Origin: an uncultured delta proteobacterium
GTDB lineage: Bacteria > Myxococcota_A > Polyangia > Polyangiales > Polyangiaceae
DNA length: 64,000 bases
NCBI GenBank assembly: GCA_903906315.1
Contig: CAIVJW010000048.1
Location: 1 to 64,000, forward strand
Direction of reading: 5' to 3'
Shown: in pieces, positions 53,135 to 61,899 of the stretch
How positions within the stretch are numbered: position 1 is the stretch's first letter
Layout: every line of letters begins with the position of its first letter
Made by a program: the position numbers and the translations under genes
The notes under the pieces: model-generated
What the model saw: the letters and a program-made list of their open reading frames with translations, nothing else
The model's database searches: none
Told to the model about the DNA's origin: nothing

Positions 53135-53680
53135 CTAGAACAAAAGACACTCGCCCTGTTCAGCGGCGTCGTTCGACTCCGTCGATTCGAGTGGCGAGAG
53201 CTCGACCTCGGGCTCCGCCGTTGCGTCGAAATGGAGATCGAAGGTCGACTCCGCCGCACGGAACCGCAGGCGCGCAAACCCTTCGCGTGGGTCGACCCGA
53301 CCCCGCAGCTCGGTCCCCTGCATCGTCATGGGCGTGCACAGCTGAAGCACGATCCCGTGTCGAAGCAGGCGATTCTTGAGCTGACCCAGGATCTGGTTCG
53401 AGATCTCGCCCGCCCAATCGTGGAACGCCGCGAGCGGGTCGCCCGTGATCTTCCCGCGCATCGGGTGCGTTTGCTCGAGCAGCAGCTGCGGCAGCACGAG
53501 CGCGAGCGAGCCCGATAGCTTCGCACCGGAGAAGCCGATGAAGGCGATGACACCGGAGGCTGGAGGTTCGTTGGACGCGAGGGATCCCTCGCAGCGAGCC
53601 ACGACCCCACAATGGCTGAAGAACTCGGCGCAACAGGCCTCGAGCTCCCCGTGGACGACGCCCCAGCTCTCAGGTTTCAA
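53135..53680 (-). CDS. cheX: CheX-type CheY-phosphate phosphatase
   Basis: A 181-residue protein of the CheC/CheX/FliY fold. The phosphatase helix carries EISN in DWAGEISNQILGQLKNRL, giving Glu92 and Asn95, the E-x2-N pair that dephosphorylates CheY. The single such helix indicates CheX rather than CheC. The start is TTG 53680, because GGAGGG lies seven bases upstream and homology begins immediately; no ATG or GTG fits. It follows cheY by 49 bp and precedes the sensor kinase by 10 bp, so it probably sets the lifetime of the phosphorelay signal. Confidence 0.85.
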   Translation of the reverse strand: MKPESWGVVHGELEACCAEFFSHCGVVARCEGSLASNEPPASGVIAFIGFSGAKLSGSLALVLPQLLLEQTHPMRGKITGDPLAAFHDWAGEISNQILGQLKNRLLRHGIVLQLCTPMTMQGTELRGRVDPREGFARLRFRAAESTFDLHFDATAEPEVELSPLESTESNDAAEQGECLLF

Positions 53681-53693
53681 TGGGATTCCCTCC
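53678..53693 (-). promoter_or_regulatory. Ribosome binding site and TTG start of cheX
   Basis: On the minus strand GGAGGG is followed by seven bases and TTG. The strong Shine-Dalgarno sequence supports the unusual start codon, since the in-frame codons further upstream are not family-like. Confidence 0.65.
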
Positions 53694-53729
53694 GCCGGTC
53701 CGCCCCGACGTCCATGGAGATCGAGGCCG

Positions 53730-54098
53730 TCACGCCCCGGCGATCTTCCGGACTGCACCGATTAGCATGTCGGGCTTGAACGGCTTGACCATCCAGCCCT
53801 TGGCGCCGAGCGCCTTCGCCTTCGTGATGAGATCCACGGATCCCTCGGTCGTGAGCATGACGACGGGCGGCAGGGCGCGCCCGTTGCCCTTGAGCTTCTC
53901 GAGCATCTCGAGGCCGCTCATTCGAGGCATGTTCACGTCGCAAATCACCATGGCCACGTCGAGGTTGGCGTCGAGCTTGCGGATCCCGTCCTCGCCGTCG
54001 ACAGCCTCGATCACCGTGTACCCGGCCGGGCCGAGCGAGAAGGCGACCTGCGATCGAATGGTGCTGGAGTCGTCGACGACGAGAATCTTCTTGGCCAC
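53730..54098 (-). CDS. cheY: CheY-like single-domain response regulator
   Basis: A 122-residue receiver from GTG 54098, with GGAG six bases upstream. Asp9/Asp10, phosphoacceptor Asp54 in ICDVNMP, the Thr in MLTTEG and Lys105 in VKPFKP are all present. It has no output domain, so it must act on another protein. As first gene of the che/hydrogenase operon it is the expected phosphate acceptor for the CheA-like kinase two genes on, with CheX as phosphatase. The 228 bp to the divergent lipoprotein gene should contain the operon promoter. Confidence 0.92.
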   Translation of the reverse strand: MAKKILVVDDSSTIRSQVAFSLGPAGYTVIEAVDGEDGIRKLDANLDVAMVICDVNMPRMSGLEMLEKLKGNGRALPPVVMLTTEGSVDLITKAKALGAKGWMVKPFKPDMLIGAVRKIAGA

Positions 54099-54326
54099 GG
54101 GTGCTCCTCGCCCCTGTCGAAGCTCCGGCGACGGGCGGCTCCCGCGACGGCTATGGGACGGGGTCCATGGATCGGCCCCATCGGAGAATGCTTTAGGATC
54201 GCAGTCGGCGAATGTCGCGAGGCGCCCCCGCTCCGCTCGGCCCGCCGGCGCGCCGGGATTGCGCCCGCGTACGTGCCGAGATACCCGCTCACCTCGCGGG
54301 CGGAGCGCTCGCAGAGGAGCCTCTTC

Positions 54327-56351
54327 ATGAATCGCTCGCACTACCGCCTCTTCGCCCTCGCGGTGCTCGTCGCCGGCTGCGGCAGCGAGCCAGAGGGGCT
54401 CCCGGCCTCCTCCCCCTCCACGACCGGTGGTGCGCCCGCGCCGGTCGCGCGCTTCGCCGTGCCGGCAGACCTGGCGTCGCTCGATGGTTCGGGCTGGCTC
54501 GACCACCCGTGGCCGAGCGACCTCCGACGCGAGGCGGACGGCCGGGTTCGTCTCGCCGGCTTCCCGAAGGCGGACCTCCCCGGCGCCGTCTCCGCCTGGG
54601 TGAGCCAGGTTCGCGACGAGCTATCGGACTTTTCGCCCGTCGCAGCCGGGTTCCTCGCGTTCGAGGGAGCGATCGACCCCGGCCAGCTGCCGGACGCGGC
54701 GGCGTCGCTCGAGGCGTCGTCCGTTTTGCAGCTCGTCGACGTCGACGAACGCAGCCCCGACGTCGGCAAGCGCGTCCCCCTTCAGTGGGCGTGGCGCGAG
54801 CCCGTGGGCTACTACTTCGTCGCACCGAACACGCTCGCGTTCGCGCCGGCCCTCGGCGCGTCGATGAGGCGATCGGAGCGCTACGCCGTCGTCGTGACCC
54901 GCGAGCTCACCGGACCGGGCGGCGCCGCGGCGCCGAATGCCGATCTCGCCGAGCTGCTGGCCGGTCGTGGGCCGCTCGCGGCGAGCTGGTCCCCCGCGAT
55001 CGACGCGCTCGAGAAGGCCGGCGTCGCGCGCGCGCGCATCGCGCACCTCTCCGTGTTCACGGTCGGCGACCCGGTCGCCGAGACCGTGAAGCTCGCCGCG
55101 CACGCCCGCAAGCAGCCGCTCCCCAAGGTCGAGACCCTCACGCTCGCGAGCCTCGGAGAGGGCGGCTTCGACGAGTACACCGGGTTTTACCTGGGCGCTC
55201 CGGACTACCAGGTCGGCACCCCCCCGTACTCCTCCGAAGGCGGGCAGATCGCCCTGGACGACGCCGGGGATCCGATCGTTCAGCGCACGCTCCGACAGCG
55301 CTTCAAGCTGCTGGTGCCGAGCGCCGCGAAGTGCCCGCCCCCCGCGGACGGATACCCGATCATGCTCTATGCCCATGGCACCGGGGGTGACTGGACGACC
55401 CTGATCACGGCGGGCACCGGCGCAGCGCTGGCGGCCAGCTGCATCGCCTCCATGTCCGTCGACCAGCTCTTCCACGGCGTGCGCCCCGGCGCGCCGCCGG
55501 AGGACGACCCGAACGCCGAGGCGAAGGCCGGGGTCGCCTTCTTCAACGTGTCGAACGCCAACGCCCTCCGCAACAACAACACGCAGGCGGCTATCGACGA
55601 GGTCATGCGCGCGCGGCTCGTGCAGAGCGGCGGCCTCACGATCGACGCTGCCGCCTCGGCGAGCGGCGCGGCGATCGCGTTCGACCCGAAGCGGATCGGC
55701 TTCTACGGGCACTCGCAGGGCACCTTCAACGGCGCCGTGTTCCTCGCGCTCGACGAGAACCTCGCGCGCGGCGCCGTCCTCTCCGGCTCGTGCTCCTCGT
55801 TCGCCCACTGGACGATGCTCCGCGTGAACATCCAGCCGTCGGTGCCCCACCTGCTCGAGATCGTCCTCGGCGTCCCGGCTGATTTCCACGACGAGCTCGG
55901 TCCCCTGCACCCGGCCATGGCGCTGTTCCAGACGATCGCCGACCCGTCCGATCCCATCCACTACTACCCGCTGATCACGCGCGCGCCGCTCGAGGGCCAC
56001 GCGCCGAAGAGCGTGCTGATGACCGAGGGCATCGCGCCCGACGGCTCCGGCGACAACTACGTCCCGCCGCCGATCATCGAGGGCAACGCGATCGCCGGGG
56101 GCTTCCCGCTCATCGCCCCGGTGGTGCGCGACATCCCGCTCCTCACCCAGGTGTCGGGCATCCGCGTCGCGACGCCTCCGTTCGCCGGCAACCTCGCCGG
56201 CGGACAGGCGACCGGCGGCCTCGCGCAGTTCGTGCCCTCGGGCGGCGTCGACGGGCACTACGTCGCGCGGCAGGGCAAGGCCCTCGCGATGACGATGACG
56301 TACGCGGAGTCGCTCCTGTCGACGAGCGTGCCGACGATTCCGGCGCCCTGA
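54327..56351 (+). CDS. Lipoprotein alpha/beta hydrolase
   Basis: A 674-residue protein. ATG 54327 has GAGGAG eight bases upstream and begins a lipoprotein signal (LFALAVLVAGC, Cys18). The hydrolase part shows YPIMLYAHGTGGDW (oxyanion HG), nucleophile Ser463 in GHSQG and a late His in GVDGHYVA. Residues ~60-330 form a large N-terminal region typical of myxobacterial/Bdellovibrio surface hydrolases. The substrate is unknown. It is divergent from the cheY operon and lies 100 bp before the ArsM-like gene; the gap makes co-transcription with that cluster possible but not certain. Confidence 0.85.
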   Translation: MNRSHYRLFALAVLVAGCGSEPEGLPASSPSTTGGAPAPVARFAVPADLASLDGSGWLDHPWPSDLRREADGRVRLAGFPKADLPGAVSAWVSQVRDELSDFSPVAAGFLAFEGAIDPGQLPDAAASLEASSVLQLVDVDERSPDVGKRVPLQWAWREPVGYYFVAPNTLAFAPALGASMRRSERYAVVVTRELTGPGGAAAPNADLAELLAGRGPLAASWSPAIDALEKAGVARARIAHLSVFTVGDPVAETVKLAAHARKQPLPKVETLTLASLGEGGFDEYTGFYLGAPDYQVGTPPYSSEGGQIALDDAGDPIVQRTLRQRFKLLVPSAAKCPPPADGYPIMLYAHGTGGDWTTLITAGTGAALAASCIASMSVDQLFHGVRPGAPPEDDPNAEAKAGVAFFNVSNANALRNNNTQAAIDEVMRARLVQSGGLTIDAAASASGAAIAFDPKRIGFYGHSQGTFNGAVFLALDENLARGAVLSGSCSSFAHWTMLRVNIQPSVPHLLEIVLGVPADFHDELGPLHPAMALFQTIADPSDPIHYYPLITRAPLEGHAPKSVLMTEGIAPDGSGDNYVPPPIIEGNAIAGGFPLIAPVVRDIPLLTQVSGIRVATPPFAGNLAGGQATGGLAQFVPSGGVDGHYVARQGKALAMTMTYAESLLSTSVPTIPAP

Positions 56352-56451
56352 TCGGACGGCGCGCCGCGCGGTGGACGAGGCGGCGCGGGAAATCCGCGAA
56401 CCCTTCGCCGAGCCCCTGGCTCCCACCCTCGAGCACCAAGGAGGGTCGGCG

Positions 56452-57093
56452 ATGAGCGAAGCGATCGAGACGAGATACGGCGGCCTGGCCGAGTCGAGCT
56501 GCTGCCTCTCCTGCGGCACCGCCGCTCAGTCTTGCGCGCCGAAACCCGGGCAGGTTTGCCTGGATCTCGGCAGTGGGCGCGGGACGGACGTGCTGCGCCT
56601 CGCGGAGGCGGTGGGCCCGACGGGGCACGCCTACGGCGTCGACCTCGCCGACGGCATGCTCGAGAAGGCGCGGCGCACCGCGGAGAAGCTCGGCGTCACG
56701 AACGCGACCTTCTTCCGGTCGACCTTCGACCGCCTCGCGCTGCCGGGCGAGTCGGTCGACTGGGTGGTGTCGAACTGCGCCCTGAACCACGCCGACGACA
56801 AGCCGGCGGTGTGGCGCGAGATCGCGCGCGTCCTGCGCACGGGCGGCGCGTTCGTCGTCAGCGACATCTACGCCGCCGAGCCGATCCCCGAGGATCTCGC
56901 CCGCGACCCGGAGGCGGTGGCGGAGTGCTGGGCCGGCGCCGTGACGCGCGCCGAGTACCTCGCCCAGATCGCGGCCGCGGGGCTCGTGGACGTCCGCGTC
57001 CTCGAAGAGAGCACTCCGTACGAGAAGGGCAAAGCGGTCGTCGCGAGCTTCACCCTCACGGGCACGAAGCGAGCGTCCGGCCGCTGCTGCTGA
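56452..57093 (+). CDS. ArsM-like SAM-dependent methyltransferase
   Basis: A 213-residue protein from ATG 56452, with AAGGAGG seven bases upstream. The SAM-binding motif CLDLGSGRGTDVLRLAE and GVDLADGML match arsenite methyltransferases. Cys109 (VSNCALN) and Cys159 (AECWAGA) are 50 residues apart, the spacing of the two arsenic-binding cysteines (174 and 224) in the well-studied algal ArsM. An N-terminal SSCCLSCG and the last residues RCC add further thiols. It is shorter than typical ArsM (270-400 residues), lacking the C-terminal domain. Arsenite or a thiol-bound arsenical is therefore the likely substrate. First gene of the radical SAM cluster; 32 bp precede the peptide gene. Confidence 0.85.
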   Translation: MSEAIETRYGGLAESSCCLSCGTAAQSCAPKPGQVCLDLGSGRGTDVLRLAEAVGPTGHAYGVDLADGMLEKARRTAEKLGVTNATFFRSTFDRLALPGESVDWVVSNCALNHADDKPAVWREIARVLRTGGAFVVSDIYAAEPIPEDLARDPEAVAECWAGAVTRAEYLAQIAAAGLVDVRVLEESTPYEKGKAVVASFTLTGTKRASGRCC

Positions 57094-57125
57094 TCGCACG
57101 GCACTGCATGTCACGGAGGTATCGA

Positions 57126-57257
57126 ATGAAGTCGTTGATCAAGGGAAATGCGAGCGCTCCTGCGGCCCCCGAGCCGCAGGGCGCGACGGCCGTCGAGGCG
57201 ACGGTGGCGCAGTGCTGCGCCAAGGTCTCCAGGACGGTCGCGGGCTGCCACGACTGA
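57126..57257 (+). CDS. Candidate RiPP precursor peptide (43 residues, CC...C)
   Basis: ATG 57126 has GGAGG six bases upstream, a strong signal for so small a gene. The peptide has a short basic start (MKSLIKG), an Ala/Pro-rich middle resembling a leader, and a C-terminal part with Cys30-Cys31 and Cys41 before the ending CHD. It sits between the ArsM-like methyltransferase and the radical SAM/SPASM enzyme, the classical position for a peptide substrate. No known precursor family is recognised. The cysteines could be sites of thioether formation or of arsenic binding; both are inference. Confidence 0.7.
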   Translation: MKSLIKGNASAPAAPEPQGATAVEATVAQCCAKVSRTVAGCHD

Positions 57258-57344
57258 GCAGCGCCTCGGAGGGCCGCGCGGTCCCGGTGTGCAGTACCGC
57301 CGGAGCCGCGCGGCCGTTCGTCGCGCGTCGAGGGGACGGCTTCG

Positions 57345-58658
57345 ATGGAACTGTCGCGCCACAACATCCTGACCCGCGTCCACGACGCCGACGCCTACCT
57401 GCTCGCCAACCTGCTCAGCCGCCAGGCCGACGTCCTGCCGCTCGAGGACGGCCAGCGCCTCGAGCGCGGAGAGCTCGTCCACGAAGCCGACCTCGTCGCC
57501 AAGGGCTACCTCGTCGAGCCCGACGAGGAGCGCAGTCGCTTCCGGAAGGCGTACCTCGGTTTTCTCGCGTCGCGCGAGTCCGACGAGGTTCAGCTCTTCT
57601 ACGTCCCGACGTACGCGTGCAATTTCGGCTGCTCGTACTGCTACCAGGACGAGTACGCGCCGCCCCCCGTCGAGGCGCAGGACGCCGTCCTCGAGGCGTT
57701 CTTCGCGTACGTCGAGGCGACGTTCACCGGGCGCCGCAAGTACGTCACGCTGTTCGGGGGCGAGCCGCTGCTCCCGAGCCCGTCGTCGCGCCACGTCGTC
57801 ACGCGCCTCGTGACCGAGACGGCGCGCCGCGGCCTCGATCTCGCGGTCGTGACCAATGGCTACCACCTCACCGAGTACGTCCCGCTGCTCGCGGGGGGGC
57901 GCATCCGCGAGGTCCAGGTCACGCTCGACGGCACCGAGCGCGTGCATGATGGCCGCCGCTACCTCAAGGGCGGCGCCTCGACCTTCCGTCAGGTCGTCGC
58001 CGGCGTGGACGCCTGCCTCGCCGCCGGTCTGCCCGTGAACCTGCGCACCGTGCTCGACCGCGACAACGTGGAGGCATTCGCGGACCTCGCCCAGTTTGCC
58101 ATTGCGCGCGGCTGGACGGACAGCCCGCTCTTCAAGACGCAGATTGGCAGAAACTACGAGCTTCACCATTGCCAGAGCGAGCGGCAGAAGCTCTACACGC
58201 GGCTCTCGCTCTACGAGGACCTCTACCGGATCGCGAAGGCGAGCCCGGAGCTCCTGCGCTTCCACGAGCCCGCGTTCTCCGTGGCGCGCTTCCTCTTCGA
58301 GCGCGGCGCGCTGCCGGACCCGCTCTTCGACGCGTGCCCGGCCTGCAAGACGGAGTGGGCCTTCGACTACACGGGCCGCATCTACCCGTGCACGGCCAAC
58401 GTCGGCAAGCAGGGCGAGGCCGTCGGGACGTTCTACCCGCAGCGCCGGCTCGACGCGGCGCTGACCGAGCCGTGGGAGGACCGCGACGTGATCGCCATCG
58501 ACACGTGCAAGAGCTGCGCAGTGCAGCTCGCCTGCGGCGGCGGCTGCGGCGCGGTCGCGAAGAACCGCGACGGGACCGTGACGGCCCCCGACTGCCGCCC
58601 GATCAAGGAGCTGCTGTCGCTCGGCGCCGCCCTCTACGGCGGTGACGCCGTCGCCTGA
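57345..58658 (+). CDS. Radical SAM/SPASM peptide-modifying enzyme
   Basis: A 437-residue protein from ATG 57345, preceded by GAGGGG. The N-terminal ~85 residues resemble the PqqD-like/RRE-type wing of peptide maturases. The radical SAM cluster motif is ACNFGCSYC (Cys92, Cys96, Cys99), followed by LFGGEPLL. The C-terminal SPASM region has ACPACKTEW, IYPCTANVG, CKSC and ACGGGCGAV, enough for two auxiliary [4Fe-4S] clusters. Relatives install thioether, C-C or epimerised residues in ribosomal peptides or act as anaerobic sulfatase maturases; with the small Cys peptide next door, the first is favoured. The 87-bp gap to the peptide gene is modest. Confidence 0.92.
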   Translation: MELSRHNILTRVHDADAYLLANLLSRQADVLPLEDGQRLERGELVHEADLVAKGYLVEPDEERSRFRKAYLGFLASRESDEVQLFYVPTYACNFGCSYCYQDEYAPPPVEAQDAVLEAFFAYVEATFTGRRKYVTLFGGEPLLPSPSSRHVVTRLVTETARRGLDLAVVTNGYHLTEYVPLLAGGRIREVQVTLDGTERVHDGRRYLKGGASTFRQVVAGVDACLAAGLPVNLRTVLDRDNVEAFADLAQFAIARGWTDSPLFKTQIGRNYELHHCQSERQKLYTRLSLYEDLYRIAKASPELLRFHEPAFSVARFLFERGALPDPLFDACPACKTEWAFDYTGRIYPCTANVGKQGEAVGTFYPQRRLDAALTEPWEDRDVIAIDTCKSCAVQLACGGGCGAVAKNRDGTVTAPDCRPIKELLSLGAALYGGDAVA

Positions 58659-58766
58659 CGCGCGCACCCCGAACCGCTTCCGACGCGCCAGGCTCTACCG
58701 TTGCGAGCAAGCGCTGCCCGCAGTGAGCCGCGCCTCCGCACCCGTGCACGCCGACGAGGTAGATCG

Positions 58767-60059
58767 ATGTCCGCCAAGGTCCGTGAGATCGACGCCGAGA
58801 GCTTCCAGGTCGAGGTGCTGGCCCAGGAGGGGCCCGTCGTCGTCGACTTCTACTCGACCGAGTGCGCTCCCTGCGAGGCGCTCGCCCCCAAGTACGAGGC
58901 GCTCGCCGAGCTCTACGGTGCCGACGTGAAGTTCGTGAAGATCTTCCGCCAGCAGAGCCGCGAGCTCTCCGAGCTCTTGGCCGTGCGCACCTCGCCTACG
59001 GTCCTGTTCTTCCGCAACGGCCAGGAGGTGAGCACCCGGCAGAGCGGAGGCATCCGCCGGTCGGCCCTCGTCGCCTCGCTCGACACGCTGGTCTCGCCCG
59101 ATCGCGCGGCGGAGATCCACGCCGCCGTCCGCCCGGTCGAGACGCGGTGCGACGTCCTCATCCTCGGCGCCGGCCCCGCCGGCATCACGGCGGGCATCTA
59201 CTCCGCGCAAGCGAAGCTCGACACGATCATGGTCGACATCGCCCTCGGCGGCGGCAACCTGACCGTCACGCACCAGGTGTCGAATTTCCCCGGCTTCCCC
59301 AAGCCGCAGCAAGGCTTCATGCTCGCGCACTACCTGCTCGAGCACGCCAAGGAGGCGGGCGTGAAGGGGCGCTTCGCGGCCGAGATCACCCGCGTCGATC
59401 TCGCCGCACACGAGGTCGTCCTCGACGGCGTCGAGACGATCCACGCGAAGAGGATCATCATCGCGACGGGCTCGTCTCCCCGCACAATCGGGGTCTCCGG
59501 CGAGGTCGAGTACAAGGGCAAGGGAGTGTCGTACTGCGCGACCTGCGACGCCAAGTACTACGAGAACCAGCACGTCATCGTCATCGGTGGCGGCAACTCG
59601 GCCATCGAAGAGGCCCTCTTCATCGCGCGCTTCGCCTCGAAGATCACCGTCGTGCACCAGTTCGCCGAGCTCCAGGCCAACAAGCAGGCGCAGAGCCTCG
59701 CCTTCGCGAACCCGAGGATCGAGTTCCTCTTCCGCCACGAGCCGCGCGAGTTCGTCGCGTCCGACGGGCGCGCCATCGACGCCGTCGTGGTCGAGGACCT
59801 CGAGACGCACGAGCGCAAGACCCTGCCCTGCGGCGGCGTGTTCGTCTTCGCCGGCATGCGCCCGAACCTCGAGCTCTTCGAGGGCGCCTTCGAGCTCGAC
59901 CGCTTCGGCTACGTCAAGGTCGACGAGGAGATGCACACGAACCTCCCGGGCGTGTTCGCGGCCGGCGACATCGTGAGCAAGCGCTACCGCCAGATGACCA
60001 CCGCGGTCGCCGACGGCACCATCGCGTCGATCGCGCTGGCCCGTGAGCTCGCCGCATGA
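58767..60059 (+). CDS. Thioredoxin - thioredoxin reductase fusion
   Basis: A 430-residue protein from ATG 58767. Residues 1-110 are a thioredoxin fold with the variant site ECAPCEAL (Cys33, Cys36; CAPC). Residues 125-430 are a low-molecular-weight thioredoxin reductase: FAD motif GAGPAGITAG, redox pair CATC (Cys257, Cys260), NADPH motif GGGNSAIEEA, and the C-terminal FAGMRPN and GVFAAGDI. Thioredoxin precedes reductase, the reverse of the Mycobacterium leprae fusion. It would supply electrons to thiols, which arsenite methylation needs. The transporter gene overlaps it by ATGA. Confidence 0.93.
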   Translation: MSAKVREIDAESFQVEVLAQEGPVVVDFYSTECAPCEALAPKYEALAELYGADVKFVKIFRQQSRELSELLAVRTSPTVLFFRNGQEVSTRQSGGIRRSALVASLDTLVSPDRAAEIHAAVRPVETRCDVLILGAGPAGITAGIYSAQAKLDTIMVDIALGGGNLTVTHQVSNFPGFPKPQQGFMLAHYLLEHAKEAGVKGRFAAEITRVDLAAHEVVLDGVETIHAKRIIIATGSSPRTIGVSGEVEYKGKGVSYCATCDAKYYENQHVIVIGGGNSAIEEALFIARFASKITVVHQFAELQANKQAQSLAFANPRIEFLFRHEPREFVASDGRAIDAVVVEDLETHERKTLPCGGVFVFAGMRPNLELFEGAFELDRFGYVKVDEEMHTNLPGVFAAGDIVSKRYRQMTTAVADGTIASIALARELAA

Positions 60060-61858
60060 CCGACGACCCGGAGCGGCGCTGGCTTCGCGAGGTCCACCGG
60101 CCCGACGACCCGCAGCTCACGCCGCGCGCCGTCCTGACCGGCATGGCCGTGGGCGGCGTCCTCTGCCTGTCGAACGTCTACGTCGTCCTGAAGACGGGCT
60201 GGAGCCTCGGCGTCACGCTGACATCCTCCATCCTCGCGTTCGCGATCTTTCGCGCGCTCGGGTCGATTGGCGTCGTACGGCGCGACTTCTCCGCCCTCGA
60301 GAACGCCATGATGGCCTCGGTCGCCTCGGCCGCGGCCTTCATGACCGGCGGGGGCAACATGGCCGCGCTGCCCGCCCTCCTCGTGCTCACCGGCGCGCGG
60401 CCCGGCGGGCTGCCGATGTTCCTCTGGTTCGCCGCCATCGCCGCGTTCGGCGTGGTCGCCGCGATCCCGTTCAAGCGGCAGCTGATCAACCTCGAGGCGC
60501 TTCCCTTCCCTTCGTCGGTCGCCGCCGCCGAGACGATCCGCTCGATGCACGCCGGACGATCCGGTGGGGGCCGCGCGAGGAGGCTGCTCGGCGCCGCCCT
60601 CGTCGCGGGCCTCGTCACGTTCCTGCGCGACTCCCGCGCTCACTGGCTGCCAATGCACCTCCCGGGCCGGGTCGCGCTGCCCTTCTCGATCGGCGGACAC
60701 CCCGCCGCCGCCTGGTCGCTCGCCTTCGACGGGAGCCTCGTGCTGGTCGGTGGCGGCGCGCTGATGGGCCTGAGGACGGCGTGGTCGATGCTGATCGGGG
60801 CCGCGCTGACGTACGGCGTGATCGCGCCGGCCATGGTCGCGCGCGGCGTCATCCCCTCGGTCGACTACAAGGCCATCGTCCAGCTCACGCTGTGGCCCGG
60901 CGCCGCGCTGATGGTCTCCTCCGGACTCCTGTCCTTCGCCTTCCAATGGCGGACGGTCGCCCGCTCGCTCGGCGGACTCGTGTCCGCCTTCCGCCCCCGT
61001 GCGATCGCGGAGCCCGACGACCCGATGCACGCGGTGGAGGCGCCCGCGTGGTGGTTCCCGGCGGGGGTCGCGCTGATCGCGCCCCTCGTCGTCACGCTGA
61101 TGCACACGCTGTTCGACATCCCTGTCTGGGCCGGAGTGGTCGCCATTCCGCTCGCGATCCTGATGGCCGTGGTCGCCGCGCGCGTCACCGGCGAGACCGA
61201 CATCACGCCGACCAAGGCCATCGGTCCGGTGACCCAGCTCGTCTACGGCGGGATGCTACCGGGCGACGTCACCGCCAACGTGATGAGCGGGAACGTCACC
61301 GGAGGCGTCGGCCTGCACGCGGCGGACCTGCTCTCCGACATGAAGACGGGCTGGTTGCTCGGCGTGACGCCGAGAAAGCAGGTCGTCGCGCAGATGTTCG
61401 GCGTGCTGGTCGGCGCGGCCGTCGTGGTCCCGGCCTTCACGCTACTCGTGCCCAGCGCCGACGCCCTCGGCACGCCCGAGCTGCCCGCGCCGGCCGTGAT
61501 GGTGTGGGCCGGCGTCTCGAAGATGATGTCCGGCGGCCTCGCCGGCCTTCCGCACCCAGCGCGCGTCGCGACGCTGATCGGCGGCGTCCTCGGCGCGGTC
61601 CTGACGGTCCTCGAGCGCGCGGCCCCCCGCCACAAACACCTCATCCCGTCGCCTTCGGGCCTCGGCCTCGCGATGGTCATGCCGGGGTCGAACGCGCTGA
61701 CGATGTTCGTGGGCGCCGCCATTGCGGCCGGCGTGAAGCGGCGCCAGCCTGCGGCCCTGGGCGCCGTGCTCGTGCCGATCGCCTCGGGCATGATCGCGGG
61801 CGAGAGCCTGGTCGGCATCACGCTCGTCCTCTCCCGCGCCCTCGGGCTCGCGGCGTAA
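60056..61858 (+). CDS. OPT-family oligopeptide/metal-complex transporter
   Basis: A 600-residue membrane protein with about 14-16 hydrophobic segments. N-terminal region: TPRAVLTGMAVGGVLCLSNVYVV; conserved internal segments GGGNMAALPALL, LINLEALPFPSSVAAAETIR and ETDITPTKAIGPVTQLV, all characteristic of the OPT/YSL group. Such carriers move peptides or metal-chelate complexes by proton symport, and in bacteria mostly import. Here it is translationally coupled (ATGA) to the thioredoxin-reductase fusion, so it probably handles the product, precursor or metal ligand of the cluster. Confidence 0.9.
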   Translation: MTDDPERRWLREVHRPDDPQLTPRAVLTGMAVGGVLCLSNVYVVLKTGWSLGVTLTSSILAFAIFRALGSIGVVRRDFSALENAMMASVASAAAFMTGGGNMAALPALLVLTGARPGGLPMFLWFAAIAAFGVVAAIPFKRQLINLEALPFPSSVAAAETIRSMHAGRSGGGRARRLLGAALVAGLVTFLRDSRAHWLPMHLPGRVALPFSIGGHPAAAWSLAFDGSLVLVGGGALMGLRTAWSMLIGAALTYGVIAPAMVARGVIPSVDYKAIVQLTLWPGAALMVSSGLLSFAFQWRTVARSLGGLVSAFRPRAIAEPDDPMHAVEAPAWWFPAGVALIAPLVVTLMHTLFDIPVWAGVVAIPLAILMAVVAARVTGETDITPTKAIGPVTQLVYGGMLPGDVTANVMSGNVTGGVGLHAADLLSDMKTGWLLGVTPRKQVVAQMFGVLVGAAVVVPAFTLLVPSADALGTPELPAPAVMVWAGVSKMMSGGLAGLPHPARVATLIGGVLGAVLTVLERAAPRHKHLIPSPSGLGLAMVMPGSNALTMFVGAAIAAGVKRRQPAALGAVLVPIASGMIAGESLVGITLVLSRALGLAA

Positions 61859-61899
61859 CCGCGCGTCCGAGGGGGCCACTCCACCGAAAGGAACGAACC

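Noticed and set aside
45069-54098. Standard flagellar or Frz-type chemotaxis operon
   Set aside because: No methyl-accepting protein, CheR, CheB or CheW gene is present, and the kinase has no CheW-like domain; the hydrogenase genes interrupt any usual order.
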